Shown piece by piece: positions 10,634 through 20,666 of a DNA stretch of 64,000 nt. The position numbers and the translations under genes are program-made. Below the pieces are notes generated by a model. It saw nothing but the letters and a program-made list of their open reading frames with translations. It was not told the DNA's origin and ran no database searches. The DNA is taken from NCBI GenBank assembly GCA_946480835.1, contig CAMLLC010000002.1, positions 248,001 through 312,000 on the forward strand. The letters are read 5' to 3'. The first letter of the stretch is position 1. Each line of letters starts with the position of its first letter. Source of the DNA: Entomomonas sp945283395 (GTDB lineage Bacteria; Pseudomonadota; Gammaproteobacteria; Pseudomonadales; Pseudomonadaceae).

Positions 10634-11776
10634 ATGATTAAAGCGACTGATAAGTTAAATTTATTGGGGCTGACTCAGTCGCAGTTAGAGAATTTTTTTG
10701 AGTCTATAGGCGAAAAACGCTTTCGAGCTGGACAGTTAATGAAATGGATTCATCATTTTGGCATAGATAATTTTGATCACATTACCAATTTTGGTAAAGC
10801 TTTAAAAGAAAAACTCAAGAAACAAGCGGAAATTCGTGGCCCTGAAATTATTACGCAACATATTTCTAAAGACGGAACCCGTAAATGGGCTTTGAGGGTC
10901 GATTCTGGGAATTTGATTGAAACTGTGTATATTCCTCAGAACGGTCGAGGTACTTTATGTGTTTCTTCTCAATCTGGTTGTTCCCTTGATTGTAGTTTTT
11001 GTTCAACAGGTAAACAAGGATTCCATAGTAACTTGACAGCTGCTGAGATTATTGGCCAAGTATGGATTGCAAATAAGTCTTTTGGAACTATTCCTGGTAA
11101 AATAGATAGAGCTATTACTAATGTAGTATTAATGGGAATGGGGGAGCCATTACTTAACTTTGATAATGTTGTAGCAGCTATGCAAATTATGATGGATGAT
11201 TTAGGCTATGGTATTTCAAAGCGCAAAGTGACTCTTTCTACTTCAGGGGTAGTACCTATGTTAGCTGAGCTGGCTAAACATGTGGATGTGTCCTTGGCTA
11301 TATCTTTACATGCTCCAAATAATGAGTTACGTAATCAACTAGTACCTATCAATAAGAAATATCCTTTAGAAGAATTGTTAGAGGCAGGTTTAAATTATAT
11401 TTCAAGATTAGGTGAAAAAAGAGTGTTGACTATTGAGTATACTCTTCTTAAGGGAATTAATGATCAGGTGGAACATGCTAATCAATTGATATTATTATTG
11501 AAAAATATTCCATGTAAAATTAACTTAATACCTTTTAATCCTTTTCCACATTCAGGTTATGAACGCCCCACTAATAATGCAGTAAGACGTTTTCAAGATA
11601 TGTTATATAATGCGGGTTTTAATGTAACAGTAAGAACAACCCGTGGCGATGATATTGATGCTGCTTGTGGCCAGTTGGTGGGAAAAATTAATGATAGGAC
11701 ACGTCGTAGTGAACGTTATATTGCTTTGCGGGAACTCAATATCAATACGGCACAACTAGGTTTGCCTGTTAAATAG
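10634..11776 (+). CDS. rlmN: Dual-specificity 23S rRNA/tRNA adenine-C2 methyltransferase RlmN
   Basis: 380 aa radical-SAM enzyme that methylates C2 of A2503 in 23S rRNA and A37 in some tRNAs. The iron-sulfur motif CxxxCxxC is C116, C120, C123, and the methyl-carrying cysteine is C345 in DAACGQL. An N-terminal accessory domain precedes the radical-SAM barrel. It is located 22 bp after ndk and 5 bp before the pilF reading frame, consistent with an operon. Confidence 0.97.
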   Translation: MIKATDKLNLLGLTQSQLENFFESIGEKRFRAGQLMKWIHHFGIDNFDHITNFGKALKEKLKKQAEIRGPEIITQHISKDGTRKWALRVDSGNLIETVYIPQNGRGTLCVSSQSGCSLDCSFCSTGKQGFHSNLTAAEIIGQVWIANKSFGTIPGKIDRAITNVVLMGMGEPLLNFDNVVAAMQIMMDDLGYGISKRKVTLSTSGVVPMLAELAKHVDVSLAISLHAPNNELRNQLVPINKKYPLEELLEAGLNYISRLGEKRVLTIEYTLLKGINDQVEHANQLILLLKNIPCKINLIPFNPFPHSGYERPTNNAVRRFQDMLYNAGFNVTVRTTRGDDIDAACGQLVGKINDRTRRSERYIALRELNINTAQLGLPVK

Positions 11777-11781
11777 GGATT

Positions 11782-12582
11782 ATGGAAATTATTAGAATGA
11801 CACTTTTTCGTAGATTATTATTTCTTATTTTAACTCTTGGTTGTTTGATCACCGTCGGTTGTGTAACTACTATAGATGGTAAAAAAGACCCATTATCCAC
11901 AGAAGAGGGGAGAAAAGGAGCTATTCAAGCCTATATTGAATTAGCTTATGGCTATGTGCGTGAAGGCCAAACAGAACAAGCTAAAGAGCCTTTATTAGAA
12001 GCTCTTAAAATAAATTCTAAAGATGCTGATGCAAATGCAGCTATGGCTTACGTTTTTCAGTTGGAAAGGGATTATAAACCAGCTGAAGAGTATTTTAGAA
12101 AGGCTCTTTCTGAGTCTAAAAATAATGCCCGCATTCTTAATAATTATGGTGTTTTTTTAGTGCAACAAGGCCGTCTTGAAGATGCCAAGCAACAATTTTT
12201 AAAAGCCTCGGAAGATGCGTTTTATTCAGAGCGTTCTATGGTGTTTGAGAATTTAGGCCTTATTGTTTTGCAACAAAATCATTTACAAGAAGCCGAAAGT
12301 TATTTTCAAAGAGCTTTGATGCTAAATAACAGTAGAATAAGATCTATTTTATCACTTGCTGATATTTATTATCGACAACATAATTATCAAGAAGCACAAC
12401 GTTATTATAGTGCTTTTATAGCAGCAACTGATGGTAGCCAAAGTTCAGCTAGTTTATTGTTGGGTATACGCATTGCTAATGCGCTTAATAATAAAGGTCA
12501 AGCGGCTAATTTTGCCTCGCAACTTCAGCAGCAATATCCGCAGTCTGCTGAATACCAAGAGTATAGGTCTGGTAAAAAATGA
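11782..12582 (+). CDS. pilF: Type IV pilus biogenesis/stability lipoprotein PilF (PilW)
   Basis: 266 aa TPR lipoprotein, the pilotin that targets the secretin PilQ to the outer membrane. The signal peptide ends in a lipobox with the acylated Cys at residue 27 (LITVGC). About six TPR-like helical repeats follow (for example AYVFQLERDYKPAEEYFRKAL). Two in-frame starts are possible, 11782 and 11797. The second gives the tidier signal peptide (MTLFRRLLF...), and neither has a strong ribosome binding site. The stop overlaps the rodZ start. Position between rlmN and rodZ supports the name. Confidence 0.9.
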   Translation: MEIIRMTLFRRLLFLILTLGCLITVGCVTTIDGKKDPLSTEEGRKGAIQAYIELAYGYVREGQTEQAKEPLLEALKINSKDADANAAMAYVFQLERDYKPAEEYFRKALSESKNNARILNNYGVFLVQQGRLEDAKQQFLKASEDAFYSERSMVFENLGLIVLQQNHLQEAESYFQRALMLNNSRIRSILSLADIYYRQHNYQEAQRYYSAFIAATDGSQSSASLLLGIRIANALNNKGQAANFASQLQQQYPQSAEYQEYRSGKK

Positions 12583-13517
12583 CAGAAACATCTATTACTG
12601 AAAAAAATAATGCAAACTCAGAGATTATCCAACCAGGAGAGATTCTAAGAGTTGCTCGAGAAAACAAAGGCATTACCAAGAAGCAAATAGGTGAGACTCT
12701 TAATTTACCTGAACGTTTTATAGAATATATAGAGCTAGGTGATTTTGCCAAGTTGCCTGGTCACACCTTTGCACGTGGCTATATTAGAAATTATGCTAAG
12801 TTTCTAGAATTACCAAATGCTGAAGAATTAGTTGGTATTTTCGATAGATATACTGGCACTAATGCATTAGGTAGTAGTGTTAATAATTTACAGCAAATAA
12901 AACAAATTAAGCAAATATCAAATAACATTTACTGGCTAATCAGCTTTGTAGTATTGCTAATTGTTGTAGGCATTATTTTTATTTGGTGGCAGGGACGTGA
13001 CTCATCAAATAATACTAATACAATTGATAATGCACCTATAGTGGTTGAACCCACTCTTTCTAGCCCTTCAGCTAGTAATCAGTTAATGCAGCCTTTACCA
13101 GATACAAGTATGCAAGGTAATAACATTATTAATGAATCTGGACAGCAAACCACTTCAAATCTAACTTCTAATGAAAAAGTGGATACTGTTATTGATACTA
13201 CCTCAGTAACTCCTGAGGCTTTACCACCAGTTACTGCAAATGACCAATCCATGCCCGTTACAGTAACTAGCAATCCAAATGAAGGGGTTGTTCAAGCTAA
13301 TTTTTCTGGTAATTGTTGGATAACTATAATTGATGCAACTAGTAAAGTTTTAGTTAGTAAATTAATGACCAAGGGTACTAATTTAGAGATTAAAGGTAAA
13401 CCTCCGTTAGAAGTGATCTTAGGAGCTCCTAATACTGTTACTATGACTTACAATGGCCAAGCAGTTACTATTAATGCCAAACCTGGAGCAACACACCGCT
13501 TTAAGTTAGGTCAATAG
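12579..13517 (+). CDS. rodZ: Cytoskeleton/cell-shape protein RodZ
   Basis: 312 aa. The N-terminal cytoplasmic helix-turn-helix domain (about 20-90, GEILRVARENKGITKKQIGE...) binds MreB. One transmembrane helix lies near residues 118-138 (YWLISFVVLLIVVGIIFIWW). A Ser/Thr/Asn-rich periplasmic linker and a C-terminal beta domain (DUF4115, from about 230) follow. It bridges the MreB cytoskeleton to the wall-elongation machinery. The ATG overlaps the pilF stop (ATGA), indicating translational coupling. Confidence 0.93.
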   Translation: MTETSITEKNNANSEIIQPGEILRVARENKGITKKQIGETLNLPERFIEYIELGDFAKLPGHTFARGYIRNYAKFLELPNAEELVGIFDRYTGTNALGSSVNNLQQIKQIKQISNNIYWLISFVVLLIVVGIIFIWWQGRDSSNNTNTIDNAPIVVEPTLSSPSASNQLMQPLPDTSMQGNNIINESGQQTTSNLTSNEKVDTVIDTTSVTPEALPPVTANDQSMPVTVTSNPNEGVVQANFSGNCWITIIDATSKVLVSKLMTKGTNLEIKGKPPLEVILGAPNTVTMTYNGQAVTINAKPGATHRFKLGQ

Positions 13518-13530
13518 GTATTAATTTATA

Positions 13531-14646
13531 ATGAATTCTAATAAGCAATTCATCAAGCGCCGTATTTCTAAAAAAATCTATGTAGGTAATGTTGCTATAG
13601 GTGGCGATGCTCCCATAAGTGTACAAAGTATGACTAATACTGAAACTTGTGATGTAACTGCCACGGTTGCTCAGATTAGCCGGCTTGAAAAAGCAGGTGT
13701 TGATATTGTTCGTGTATCGGTGCCTAGTATGGATGCCGCAGAAGCTTTTGGTGAAATCAAAAAACGGGTATATGTCCCTTTAGTAGCTGATATTCATTTT
13801 GATTACACTATCGCTCTTAGAGTAGCAGAGTTAGGTGTTGATTGTCTGAGGATTAACCCCGGGAATATAGGTAGAGAAGATAGAGTTAAGGCAGTTGTTG
13901 ATGCTGCTAAAGATAAAAATATTCCTATTCGTATAGGTGTTAATGCGGGCTCATTAGAGAAAGATTTACAAAAAAAATATGGGGAACCTTCGGCACAGGC
14001 TATTGTTGAGTCAGCATTAAGGCATATAGATTATTTAGATAAATTAGATTTTCATAATTTTAAAGTTAGTGTCAAAGCATCTGATGTCTTTATGGCGGTG
14101 GAGGCCTATAGAATATTGGCTAAACAGATTGAACAACCATTACATTTAGGTATTACTGAAGCTGGTGGACTTAGAGCGGGTACTGTAAAATCTGCAGTTG
14201 GTTTAGGTATACTATTAGCCGAAGGTATTGGTGATACTTTACGTATATCTTTGGCTGCGGATCCAGTTGAAGAAGTAAAAGTAGGATTTGATTTACTCAA
14301 ATCACTTAAATTACGCTCTAGAGGAATCAATTTTATAGCTTGTCCAAGTTGCTCAAGGCAGAATTTTGATGTAGTCAAAACTATGAACGAACTGGAAACT
14401 CGTTTAGGAGATTTATTAGTTCCTATGGATGTAGCCGTCATAGGCTGTGTAGTGAATGGTCCTGGTGAGGCAAAAGAGGCTGATATTGGCCTTGCTGGAG
14501 GAACACCTAACAATTTAGTTTATATAGATGGTAAACCTACTCGCAAATTATCTAATGAACATTTTGTAGAAGAGTTAGAAGCATTGATTAGAGAAAAGGC
14601 GCAACAGAAATTACAGAATGAAGCGAATATCATTACACGTAGTTAG
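13531..14646 (+). CDS. ispG: 4-hydroxy-3-methylbut-2-en-1-yl diphosphate synthase (flavodoxin)
   Basis: 371 aa enzyme of the MEP isoprenoid pathway that converts MEcPP to HMBPP. The C-terminal [4Fe-4S] ligands are visible as CPSC and GCVVNGPGEA, and the TIM-barrel start (ISVQSMTNT) is intact. It sits 13 bp after rodZ and 45 bp before hisS, the standard gammaproteobacterial order. Confidence 0.97.
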   Translation: MNSNKQFIKRRISKKIYVGNVAIGGDAPISVQSMTNTETCDVTATVAQISRLEKAGVDIVRVSVPSMDAAEAFGEIKKRVYVPLVADIHFDYTIALRVAELGVDCLRINPGNIGREDRVKAVVDAAKDKNIPIRIGVNAGSLEKDLQKKYGEPSAQAIVESALRHIDYLDKLDFHNFKVSVKASDVFMAVEAYRILAKQIEQPLHLGITEAGGLRAGTVKSAVGLGILLAEGIGDTLRISLAADPVEEVKVGFDLLKSLKLRSRGINFIACPSCSRQNFDVVKTMNELETRLGDLLVPMDVAVIGCVVNGPGEAKEADIGLAGGTPNNLVYIDGKPTRKLSNEHFVEELEALIREKAQQKLQNEANIITRS

Positions 14647-14691
14647 TATTATCAGAGTTATTTTACAAGTAACAGTCTAAGGAATTAACCA

Positions 14692-15972
14692 GTGACAGAA
14701 GCATTGCAAGCTATTAAAGGGATGAAAGATATATTGCCAGAAAAAACTCCTTTATGGCAATTTTTTGAAGATACAGTATGTCAGCTTTTAACTAGTTATG
14801 GTTATAAGCAAATTCGTACCCCTATCATGGAATATACTGGATTATTTCGCCGTTCAATAGGAGAAGTAACAGATATTGTTGAAAAAGAAATGTATACTTT
14901 AGCGCAGGAAGATAGTAAGTCCTATACGCTTCGTCCTGAAGGTACTGCATCAGTAGTTAGATCTATGATAGAACATGGCTTAACTCATGCAGGCAAAGTG
15001 CAAAAGCTCTGGTATAAAGGACCTATGTTTCGCAGGGAGCAACCCCAAGAAGGCCGTTATCGACAATTTCATCAAATTGGAGCTGAAGTTTTTAACCTAG
15101 CTGGTCCTGATATAGATGTCGAATTGATTGTTCTAACATGGCGGTTATGGAAGCTGTTGGGAATTGACCACATTGTTACCCTAGAACTCAATAGTTTAGG
15201 TAGTTTAGAAGCGCGCAATACGTATAAGAAAGTATTGGTAGATTATTTAATAGCTCATAAAGACCAACTTGATGAAGACAGTAAAAGACGTTTAGCTAGT
15301 AATCCATTGCGTATTCTGGATAGCAAGGTAACCACAACTAAAGCGATCCTAAAAAATGCTCCGTTATTTACCGATTATATAGATGAGGATTCAGCACAAC
15401 ATTTTGCTGAATTAATTGAGCGTTTAAAAGCGTTAAAGATACCTTATATTATTAATCCTAATTTAGTCAGAGGCTTAGATTACTATAATAAAACGGTCTT
15501 TGAGTGGACTACTACCGAATTGGGTGCTCAAGGTACTGTATGTGGAGGTGGTCGATATGATGGATTATTCGAGCAAATAGGTGGTAAACCAACATGTGGT
15601 GTTGGTTTTGCTATGGGAGTTGAAAGACTACTACTTTTATTAGAAAAATTAGGTAAAATACCTTCTAATTTAAATCAATTAGATGTCTATTTAGTAGCGG
15701 TTGGTGAGGGAACAGATATAGCTGCCTTGCTATTAGCAGAGCAACTAAGAGATCTATTACCTAAACTTTCTTTACAAGTTAATGCCGGTGGTGGTAATTT
15801 TAAAAATCAATTAAAGAAAGCTGATAATAGAGGTGCACGTTATGCATTGATATTGGGAAGCAATGAATTAGCACAGCAAACAGTGATTTGTAAGTCATTA
15901 CGTGATGAGGCAGGTCAATTAACCATTAGTTGGGCTGAATTAGCTGAACACTTAACTAATGTTTTGAATTAA
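14692..15972 (+). CDS. hisS: Histidyl-tRNA synthetase
   Basis: 426 aa class II aminoacyl-tRNA synthetase. Visible motifs are TLRPEGTASVVR, the motif 2 region MFRREQPQEGRYRQFHQ, the histidine-binding RGLDYYNKTVFEW and the motif 3 region GGGRYDGL...GVGFAMGVERL. A C-terminal anticodon-binding domain follows. The start is a GTG at 14692 (VTEALQAIKGM), preceded by an AAGGAA-like ribosome binding site. The next gene begins 26 bp downstream. Confidence 0.97.
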   Translation: MTEALQAIKGMKDILPEKTPLWQFFEDTVCQLLTSYGYKQIRTPIMEYTGLFRRSIGEVTDIVEKEMYTLAQEDSKSYTLRPEGTASVVRSMIEHGLTHAGKVQKLWYKGPMFRREQPQEGRYRQFHQIGAEVFNLAGPDIDVELIVLTWRLWKLLGIDHIVTLELNSLGSLEARNTYKKVLVDYLIAHKDQLDEDSKRRLASNPLRILDSKVTTTKAILKNAPLFTDYIDEDSAQHFAELIERLKALKIPYIINPNLVRGLDYYNKTVFEWTTTELGAQGTVCGGGRYDGLFEQIGGKPTCGVGFAMGVERLLLLLEKLGKIPSNLNQLDVYLVAVGEGTDIAALLLAEQLRDLLPKLSLQVNAGGGNFKNQLKKADNRGARYALILGSNELAQQTVICKSLRDEAGQLTISWAELAEHLTNVLN

Positions 15973-15998
15973 TTAAAGAGTAATAGGAGTAGCCCATA

Positions 15999-16649
15999 GT
16001 GTCTACACAGGCAGAGCAAGAACAACTTGAAGAATTAAAAAATTTTTGGACAGAATATGGTAAACCTATTTTTATAGGAATTTTACTGGCTATTGCAGTA
16101 GTAGCCGTCTGGAAATTTTGGCAAAATCATAGAGAAACTAACAAGTTGCGTGAGGCTCAGAGCTACCAAGCGCTTGTATATGCCATGATGCAACCTACGG
16201 ATAAGATTAATGAGCAAGATGTAAAAGATGCTGAAAAACAAATAGTAGCTAATAGTTCTAGTAGTTATTACGGGCAATATGCTCAATTTTTCCTAGCTAA
16301 ATTAGCAGTTGATAAGGGCAAATTAGATGAGGCTGCTGATATTCTGAAAAATGTGTTAGATAAATCAAAGGATACTGTAATAAGCGAATTGGCAAGACAG
16401 CGTTTGGCTCTTGTATTATCTGCTCAAAGTAAGATAGATGATGCTTTGCAATTATTAGATGCACCTGTTGAACAATCTTTTAGTGCTAGTAGGCAGGAGT
16501 TAAAAGGTGATTTACTATTTAAAAAAGGTGATATAGAACAAGCTAGAAATATTTATAAAGAGGCTCTAGCAATAGCAGAAAAAGAAAAATCATCTAGTAA
16601 ACTTATCATTAAATTGAAACTTGATGATATTGCTAATGAGGATAAATAA
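15999..16649 (+). CDS. yfgM: YfgM-type tetratricopeptide membrane protein (SecYEG ancillary)
   Basis: 216 aa with a GTG start after an AGGAGT ribosome binding site. The N-terminal cytoplasmic segment EQEQLEELKNFWTEYGKPIFIG runs into a single transmembrane helix (about 25-43) and then a periplasmic TPR domain. This is the YfgM architecture. Family knowledge: YfgM associates with PpiD and the Sec translocon. Its stop shares one base with the bamB start (TAATG). Confidence 0.9.
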   Translation: MSTQAEQEQLEELKNFWTEYGKPIFIGILLAIAVVAVWKFWQNHRETNKLREAQSYQALVYAMMQPTDKINEQDVKDAEKQIVANSSSSYYGQYAQFFLAKLAVDKGKLDEAADILKNVLDKSKDTVISELARQRLALVLSAQSKIDDALQLLDAPVEQSFSASRQELKGDLLFKKGDIEQARNIYKEALAIAEKEKSSSKLIIKLKLDDIANEDK

Positions 16650-17788
16650 TGATCTGGCGTAAATTGGTTGCCATTTTTAGTATGACTTTATTGCTAACTG
16701 CTTGTAGTAGTGATACTAAAGAGTTACCTCCTGCTAAACTCGTTAAGTTTAACCCAGAAACTGACTTAAAAGTTGTGTGGTCTCGTTCTGTGGGAGATGG
16801 TCAAGGTGATCTTTATAATAGATTAACTCCCGCTATAGATGGATCTACTATCTATGCTGCTGACATAGATGGAGTAGTTATGGCTATGGATAGATACGAT
16901 GGCACGGTAAGATGGAAGAAAAAGCTAAAACGTCCTATTTCAGGTGGTGTGAGTGCTGCATATGGTGTAGTACTAGTAGGCACTTTAAAAGGTGAAGTAA
17001 TAGCACTTGATAACAATACGGGTGATGAAAGATGGCGTGTTAAGGTTAATAGTGAAGTGCTATCAGCTCCAGTAACAAATGGTAATATAGTGGTAGTACA
17101 AACAGGCGCTGATACTTTATTTGGGTTTGATATAGTAACAGGCAAGCAATTATGGCGTTATGATAATTATCCAGCTGTGTTAACTTTAAGAGGCACTAGT
17201 ACTCCTGTTATTACTAATAACATAGCTGTATTTGGTTTATCTACAGGTCATGTAATAGCCTTAGATCCCAATACAGGAGTACCTGTTTGGGAACAAGTGA
17301 TTGCTATGCCAAAAGGGCGTTCTGAATTAGAACGTATGGTAGATATAGATGGTAAATTGCTTTTAGCTGGTTCTACCCTTTATGCTGTCACTTATCAAGG
17401 GCAAGCTGCTGCTTTAGAGTTAAACTCTGGCCGCATCTTATGGCAGCGACTTGCTTCTAGTTATACTGGATTGACACAAAACTTGGATACAGTGTTCTTG
17501 AGTTTAGCAGATGGCACGGTACAAGCAATTGATGAAAAAAATGTTAGTGAATTATGGGCTAATAATCAATTAGCACGTCGCCAATTATCTGGGCCGGCAA
17601 GCTTTTACAACTATATAGCAGTAGCTGATTTTGAAGGATATTTACATCTAATGAGCCAAGCTGATGGTCATTTTGTGGCAAGGCTTAAAATAGATGGTAA
17701 TGGCGTAAGAGTTGAACCATTAGCGGTAGATAATATCATTTATGTATATGGTAATGGTGGCAAATTAGAAGCCTTATCTATCAAATAA
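16649..17788 (+). CDS. bamB: Outer membrane assembly lipoprotein BamB
   Basis: 379 aa. The signal peptide ends in a lipobox LLLTAC with Cys19 as the lipidated residue. The rest is an eight-bladed PQQ-type beta propeller with repeats such as VMAMDRYDGTVRWKKKL and VIALDPNTGVPVWEQ. It is a subunit of the BAM complex that inserts beta-barrel proteins into the outer membrane. It starts inside the yfgM stop codon and is followed by a terminator. Confidence 0.95.
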   Translation: MIWRKLVAIFSMTLLLTACSSDTKELPPAKLVKFNPETDLKVVWSRSVGDGQGDLYNRLTPAIDGSTIYAADIDGVVMAMDRYDGTVRWKKKLKRPISGGVSAAYGVVLVGTLKGEVIALDNNTGDERWRVKVNSEVLSAPVTNGNIVVVQTGADTLFGFDIVTGKQLWRYDNYPAVLTLRGTSTPVITNNIAVFGLSTGHVIALDPNTGVPVWEQVIAMPKGRSELERMVDIDGKLLLAGSTLYAVTYQGQAAALELNSGRILWQRLASSYTGLTQNLDTVFLSLADGTVQAIDEKNVSELWANNQLARRQLSGPASFYNYIAVADFEGYLHLMSQADGHFVARLKIDGNGVRVEPLAVDNIIYVYGNGGKLEALSIK

Positions 17789-17809
17789 TTATTGTTTAGA
17801 TGTATTTAT

Positions 17810-17838
17810 AAAACCGTTAGTGATAGGTCACGGTTTTT
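17810..17838 (+). terminator. Rho-independent terminator after bamB
   Basis: Inverted repeat AAAACCGT ... ACGG with a run of Ts after it, 21 bp downstream of the bamB stop and before der. It suggests that der is at least partly transcribed separately. Confidence 0.7.
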
Positions 17839-17885
17839 ATGTTTTTACTCAGAAGCTTAATAGTTTCTTATTGTGGAGGCCAATT

Positions 17886-19352
17886 ATGGTTCCTGTGCTT
17901 GCGTTAGTTGGCCGCCCTAATGTTGGAAAATCAACTTTATTTAATATATTAACTAAATCTCGCAGTGCTATAGTAGCAGAATATGCAGGGTTAACTCGTG
18001 ATCGTCAATATGGCGAGGCCAAATGGAAAGGTCGATCTTATATAGTCATAGATACTGGCGGATTATCTGGTGAAGAACTTGGCTTAGACGCTAAAATGGC
18101 TGAACAATCACTACAAGCCATTGAAGAAGCAGATGTTGTGTTATTCATAGTTGATGCTAAGGATGGTCTAACCGCAGGTGATCAAATAATTATGGATTAT
18201 TTGCGTAAACGTAATAAAATAACCTATTTAGTAGTGAATAAAACAGATGCAGTAAATACTAATTTTATTCAAGCTGAATTTAGTCCCTTAGGTTTTCAAC
18301 ATACTCTTGCTATTGCTGCGGCTCATGGACGCGGTATTAATAGCATGTTAGAAACTATTTTGTCTGCTTATGAGCCAGAAGAAGTTCAAGTAGACCCAGT
18401 AGTGGATATTAATGATACACAAGAATTATCAAGACTACCTGGACCTAGTGAAAAAGATGGCATAAAAATAGCTATTATTGGCCGTCCTAATGTAGGTAAA
18501 TCTACCTTGGTTAATAGGATGTTGGGTGAAGAAAGGGTAGTAGTGTTTGATCAAGCAGGAACTACTCGTGACAGTATTTACATTCCTTTCGTCCGTAATC
18601 AAGAAAAATATACATTGATTGATACTGCCGGTGTCAGAAGGCGGGGTAAGATCTTTGAGACAGTTGAAAAATTTTCTGTTATTAAAACCTTACAAGCAAT
18701 ACAAGATGCTAATGTAGTTATTTTTGTAATGGATGCTAGAGAGGGAGTTGTTGAGCATGATCTTAACCTATTAGGCTTTGTGTTAGAGACAGGTAGAGCA
18801 TTGGTCATTGCTCTTAATAAATGGGATGGTATGGAGCCTTCTGAAAGGGAATATGTAAAAACAGAATTAGAACGTCGGCTAATGTTCGTTAATTTTGCTG
18901 ATATCCATTTTATTTCAGCATTGCATGGCACAGGAGTTGGTCATCTTTATAAATCAGTACAATTAGCATTCTTATCAGCAGTGACTCGCTGGCCAACAAG
19001 TAATTTAACAAGAATTTTAGAGGATGCTGTACAAGAGCACCAACCTCCTTTAGTAAATGGACGCCGTATTAAATTACGTTACGCTCATTTAGGAGGTGCT
19101 AATCCTCCTTTAATAGTTATACATGGAAATCAAGTAGAAAAAGTACCTAAAGCTTATACACGTTATTTGGAAAATACTTTCAGAAAAGTATTAAAATTAG
19201 TAGGCACCCCTATTCGTATTGAATATAAAGGAAGCGAAAATCCTTATGAGAATAATAAAAATAAGCTTACGGAAAGACAAGTAAATAGAAAGCGTCGTAT
19301 GATGAGTCACCATAAGAAATTAGAAAAGAAACGGAAAGACAAAAAGCGTTGA
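17886..19352 (+). CDS. der: Ribosome assembly GTPase Der (EngA)
   Basis: 488 aa with two tandem G domains. Each has a P-loop GRPNVGKST (near residues 8 and 201 from this start) with DTGG or DTAG and NKTD or NKWD motifs. A C-terminal KH-like domain ends in a lysine/arginine-rich tail. It is needed for 50S subunit maturation. I place the start at the ATG 17886 because a strong GGAGG lies at 17875-17879. A longer in-frame GTG at 17820 overlaps the terminator and adds residues not typical of the family. Confidence 0.96.
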   Translation: MVPVLALVGRPNVGKSTLFNILTKSRSAIVAEYAGLTRDRQYGEAKWKGRSYIVIDTGGLSGEELGLDAKMAEQSLQAIEEADVVLFIVDAKDGLTAGDQIIMDYLRKRNKITYLVVNKTDAVNTNFIQAEFSPLGFQHTLAIAAAHGRGINSMLETILSAYEPEEVQVDPVVDINDTQELSRLPGPSEKDGIKIAIIGRPNVGKSTLVNRMLGEERVVVFDQAGTTRDSIYIPFVRNQEKYTLIDTAGVRRRGKIFETVEKFSVIKTLQAIQDANVVIFVMDAREGVVEHDLNLLGFVLETGRALVIALNKWDGMEPSEREYVKTELERRLMFVNFADIHFISALHGTGVGHLYKSVQLAFLSAVTRWPTSNLTRILEDAVQEHQPPLVNGRRIKLRYAHLGGANPPLIVIHGNQVEKVPKAYTRYLENTFRKVLKLVGTPIRIEYKGSENPYENNKNKLTERQVNRKRRMMSHHKKLEKKRKDKKR

Positions 19353-19386
19353 TGATGAAGTTTATTTTTTAGATAAGGAAGTAGTT

Positions 19387-20439
19387 ATGAGTTTCTTAAA
19401 AATATATGCAATGGTAATAAGTTTAATGAGTCTCAGCCCAGTTGTTATATATGCAGAGCTAGTAACAACAGCACCTACAAATTCGGTTGTGGAGTCAACT
19501 ACTATCGAAGAAAATGAAATATTATGTTACTTTACCGCTGATGGTAAAATCATAGATCATAAGGATGGGAGTAAATATTATCGAAAGATTCTTAAAATAA
19601 ATCCAGATAATAGCTATATTATACAAGATTTTTATTCCACTTCTGATAAAAAACAAATTGACCCTACAACTTTTAAGTATATTGTTAACCTTAAATCATG
19701 GGATATGGATAAAATAGGAGTACTGGAAGGACATTACACCCAATGGTACGAAAATGGTCAAAAAGAAACTGAGTTAACCTCCTTAAATGGTAAAAAGCAA
19801 GGACCTTCTGTTGAGTGGTATGAAAATGGGCAAAAAAGGTCTGAGCTAACTTTTAAAGAGGGTAAGATTGATGGTGTGGTTAAAATGTGGCAGGAAAATG
19901 GACAGCTGAAAATGGAAGCTTATTATAAAAATGGTGAGCTTAATGGGCTTTTTAGTATTAGGTCTACTCCTAGTACTAAAGAGGATGTATATTATTTTAA
20001 TGATGATAAAAAAATAGGAAAAACAGAGCATCAGGAAAAAGCAAACCAAGGTGAGATTCTACTAACTATGCATTTTATTCATGATAAACCAGAAGGCCCA
20101 ATCACTATCACAGATGTAGCAACAGGCAAAAAAATAGAGGAAGGATATTATAAAGAGGGTTTATTAGAAGGAGTCTATACCCATTGGTATACGAATGGTA
20201 AGAAATCTTCAGAGTTGCATTATAAAGCTGATAAAAAAGATGGTATAGCTTTAAGATGGTATGAAAATGGTCAAAAAAAGGAGCATGCTGTCTTCAAAAA
20301 TAACTTAATAGAAGGTGTCTATAAAACTTGGTATAAAAATGGTCAAATTAGGTCTGAATGTCTTATAAAGGAAGGGGTAGAGCAATTGCCATGTAAAAAA
20401 TGGGATAAACAGGGCAATGATCTAACAAATTTAAATTAA
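19387..20439 (+). CDS. Secreted YwqK/MORN-variant repeat protein
   Basis: 350 aa with an N-terminal signal peptide (MSFLKIYAMVISLMSLSP..., cleavage probably after VIYA). The mature part is built of repeats of about 23 residues of the type G.YTQWYENGQKE.E..(Y/F)K.G...G, the YwqK-like MORN variant. YwqK proteins are often annotated as toxin-antitoxin antitoxins, but no toxin gene is next door, so that role is not supported here. The reading frame is preceded by AAGGA at a good distance. Function unknown; an exported repeat scaffold is all that can be said. Confidence 0.75.
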   Translation: MSFLKIYAMVISLMSLSPVVIYAELVTTAPTNSVVESTTIEENEILCYFTADGKIIDHKDGSKYYRKILKINPDNSYIIQDFYSTSDKKQIDPTTFKYIVNLKSWDMDKIGVLEGHYTQWYENGQKETELTSLNGKKQGPSVEWYENGQKRSELTFKEGKIDGVVKMWQENGQLKMEAYYKNGELNGLFSIRSTPSTKEDVYYFNDDKKIGKTEHQEKANQGEILLTMHFIHDKPEGPITITDVATGKKIEEGYYKEGLLEGVYTHWYTNGKKSSELHYKADKKDGIALRWYENGQKKEHAVFKNNLIEGVYKTWYKNGQIRSECLIKEGVEQLPCKKWDKQGNDLTNLN

Positions 20440-20626
20440 TTATTTTAATAGTTTTCTAATGAATTATAATTGAATATGTTAGTTAACTAGAAAATAAGAT
20501 ATGATTTATATATTACGGCCAAAAACGTACTTTAACTTCTAATTATCAATATTATAAATTGGTTACTTTAATTTTTTTTTGTATGATTAGAGATTATAGT
20601 AAAACTAAACACTAATTATGATGAAA

Positions 20627-20658
20627 TTTAAAAGAGAACAAGATTGTTCTCTTTTAAA
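20627..20658 (-). terminator. Terminator downstream of hcp (symmetric hairpin)
   Basis: Perfect 14-bp inverted repeat TTTAAAAGAGAACA / TGTTCTCTTTTAAA around a 4-base loop, just before the hcp stop at 20667. The A/T-rich outer arms allow function in both directions, so it could also end transcripts from the YwqK-like gene. Confidence 0.8.
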
Positions 20659-20666
20659 TATATTAT

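Noticed and set aside
17820..17885. 22-residue N-terminal extension of Der from a GTG
   Set aside because: It overlaps the bamB terminator, and a strong GGAGG marks the ATG at 17886, which gives the family's normal N-terminus.
19387..20439. YwqK-like gene as an antitoxin of a toxin-antitoxin pair
   Set aside because: The protein has a signal peptide, and no small toxin gene lies beside it, so the common automatic label is not supported.
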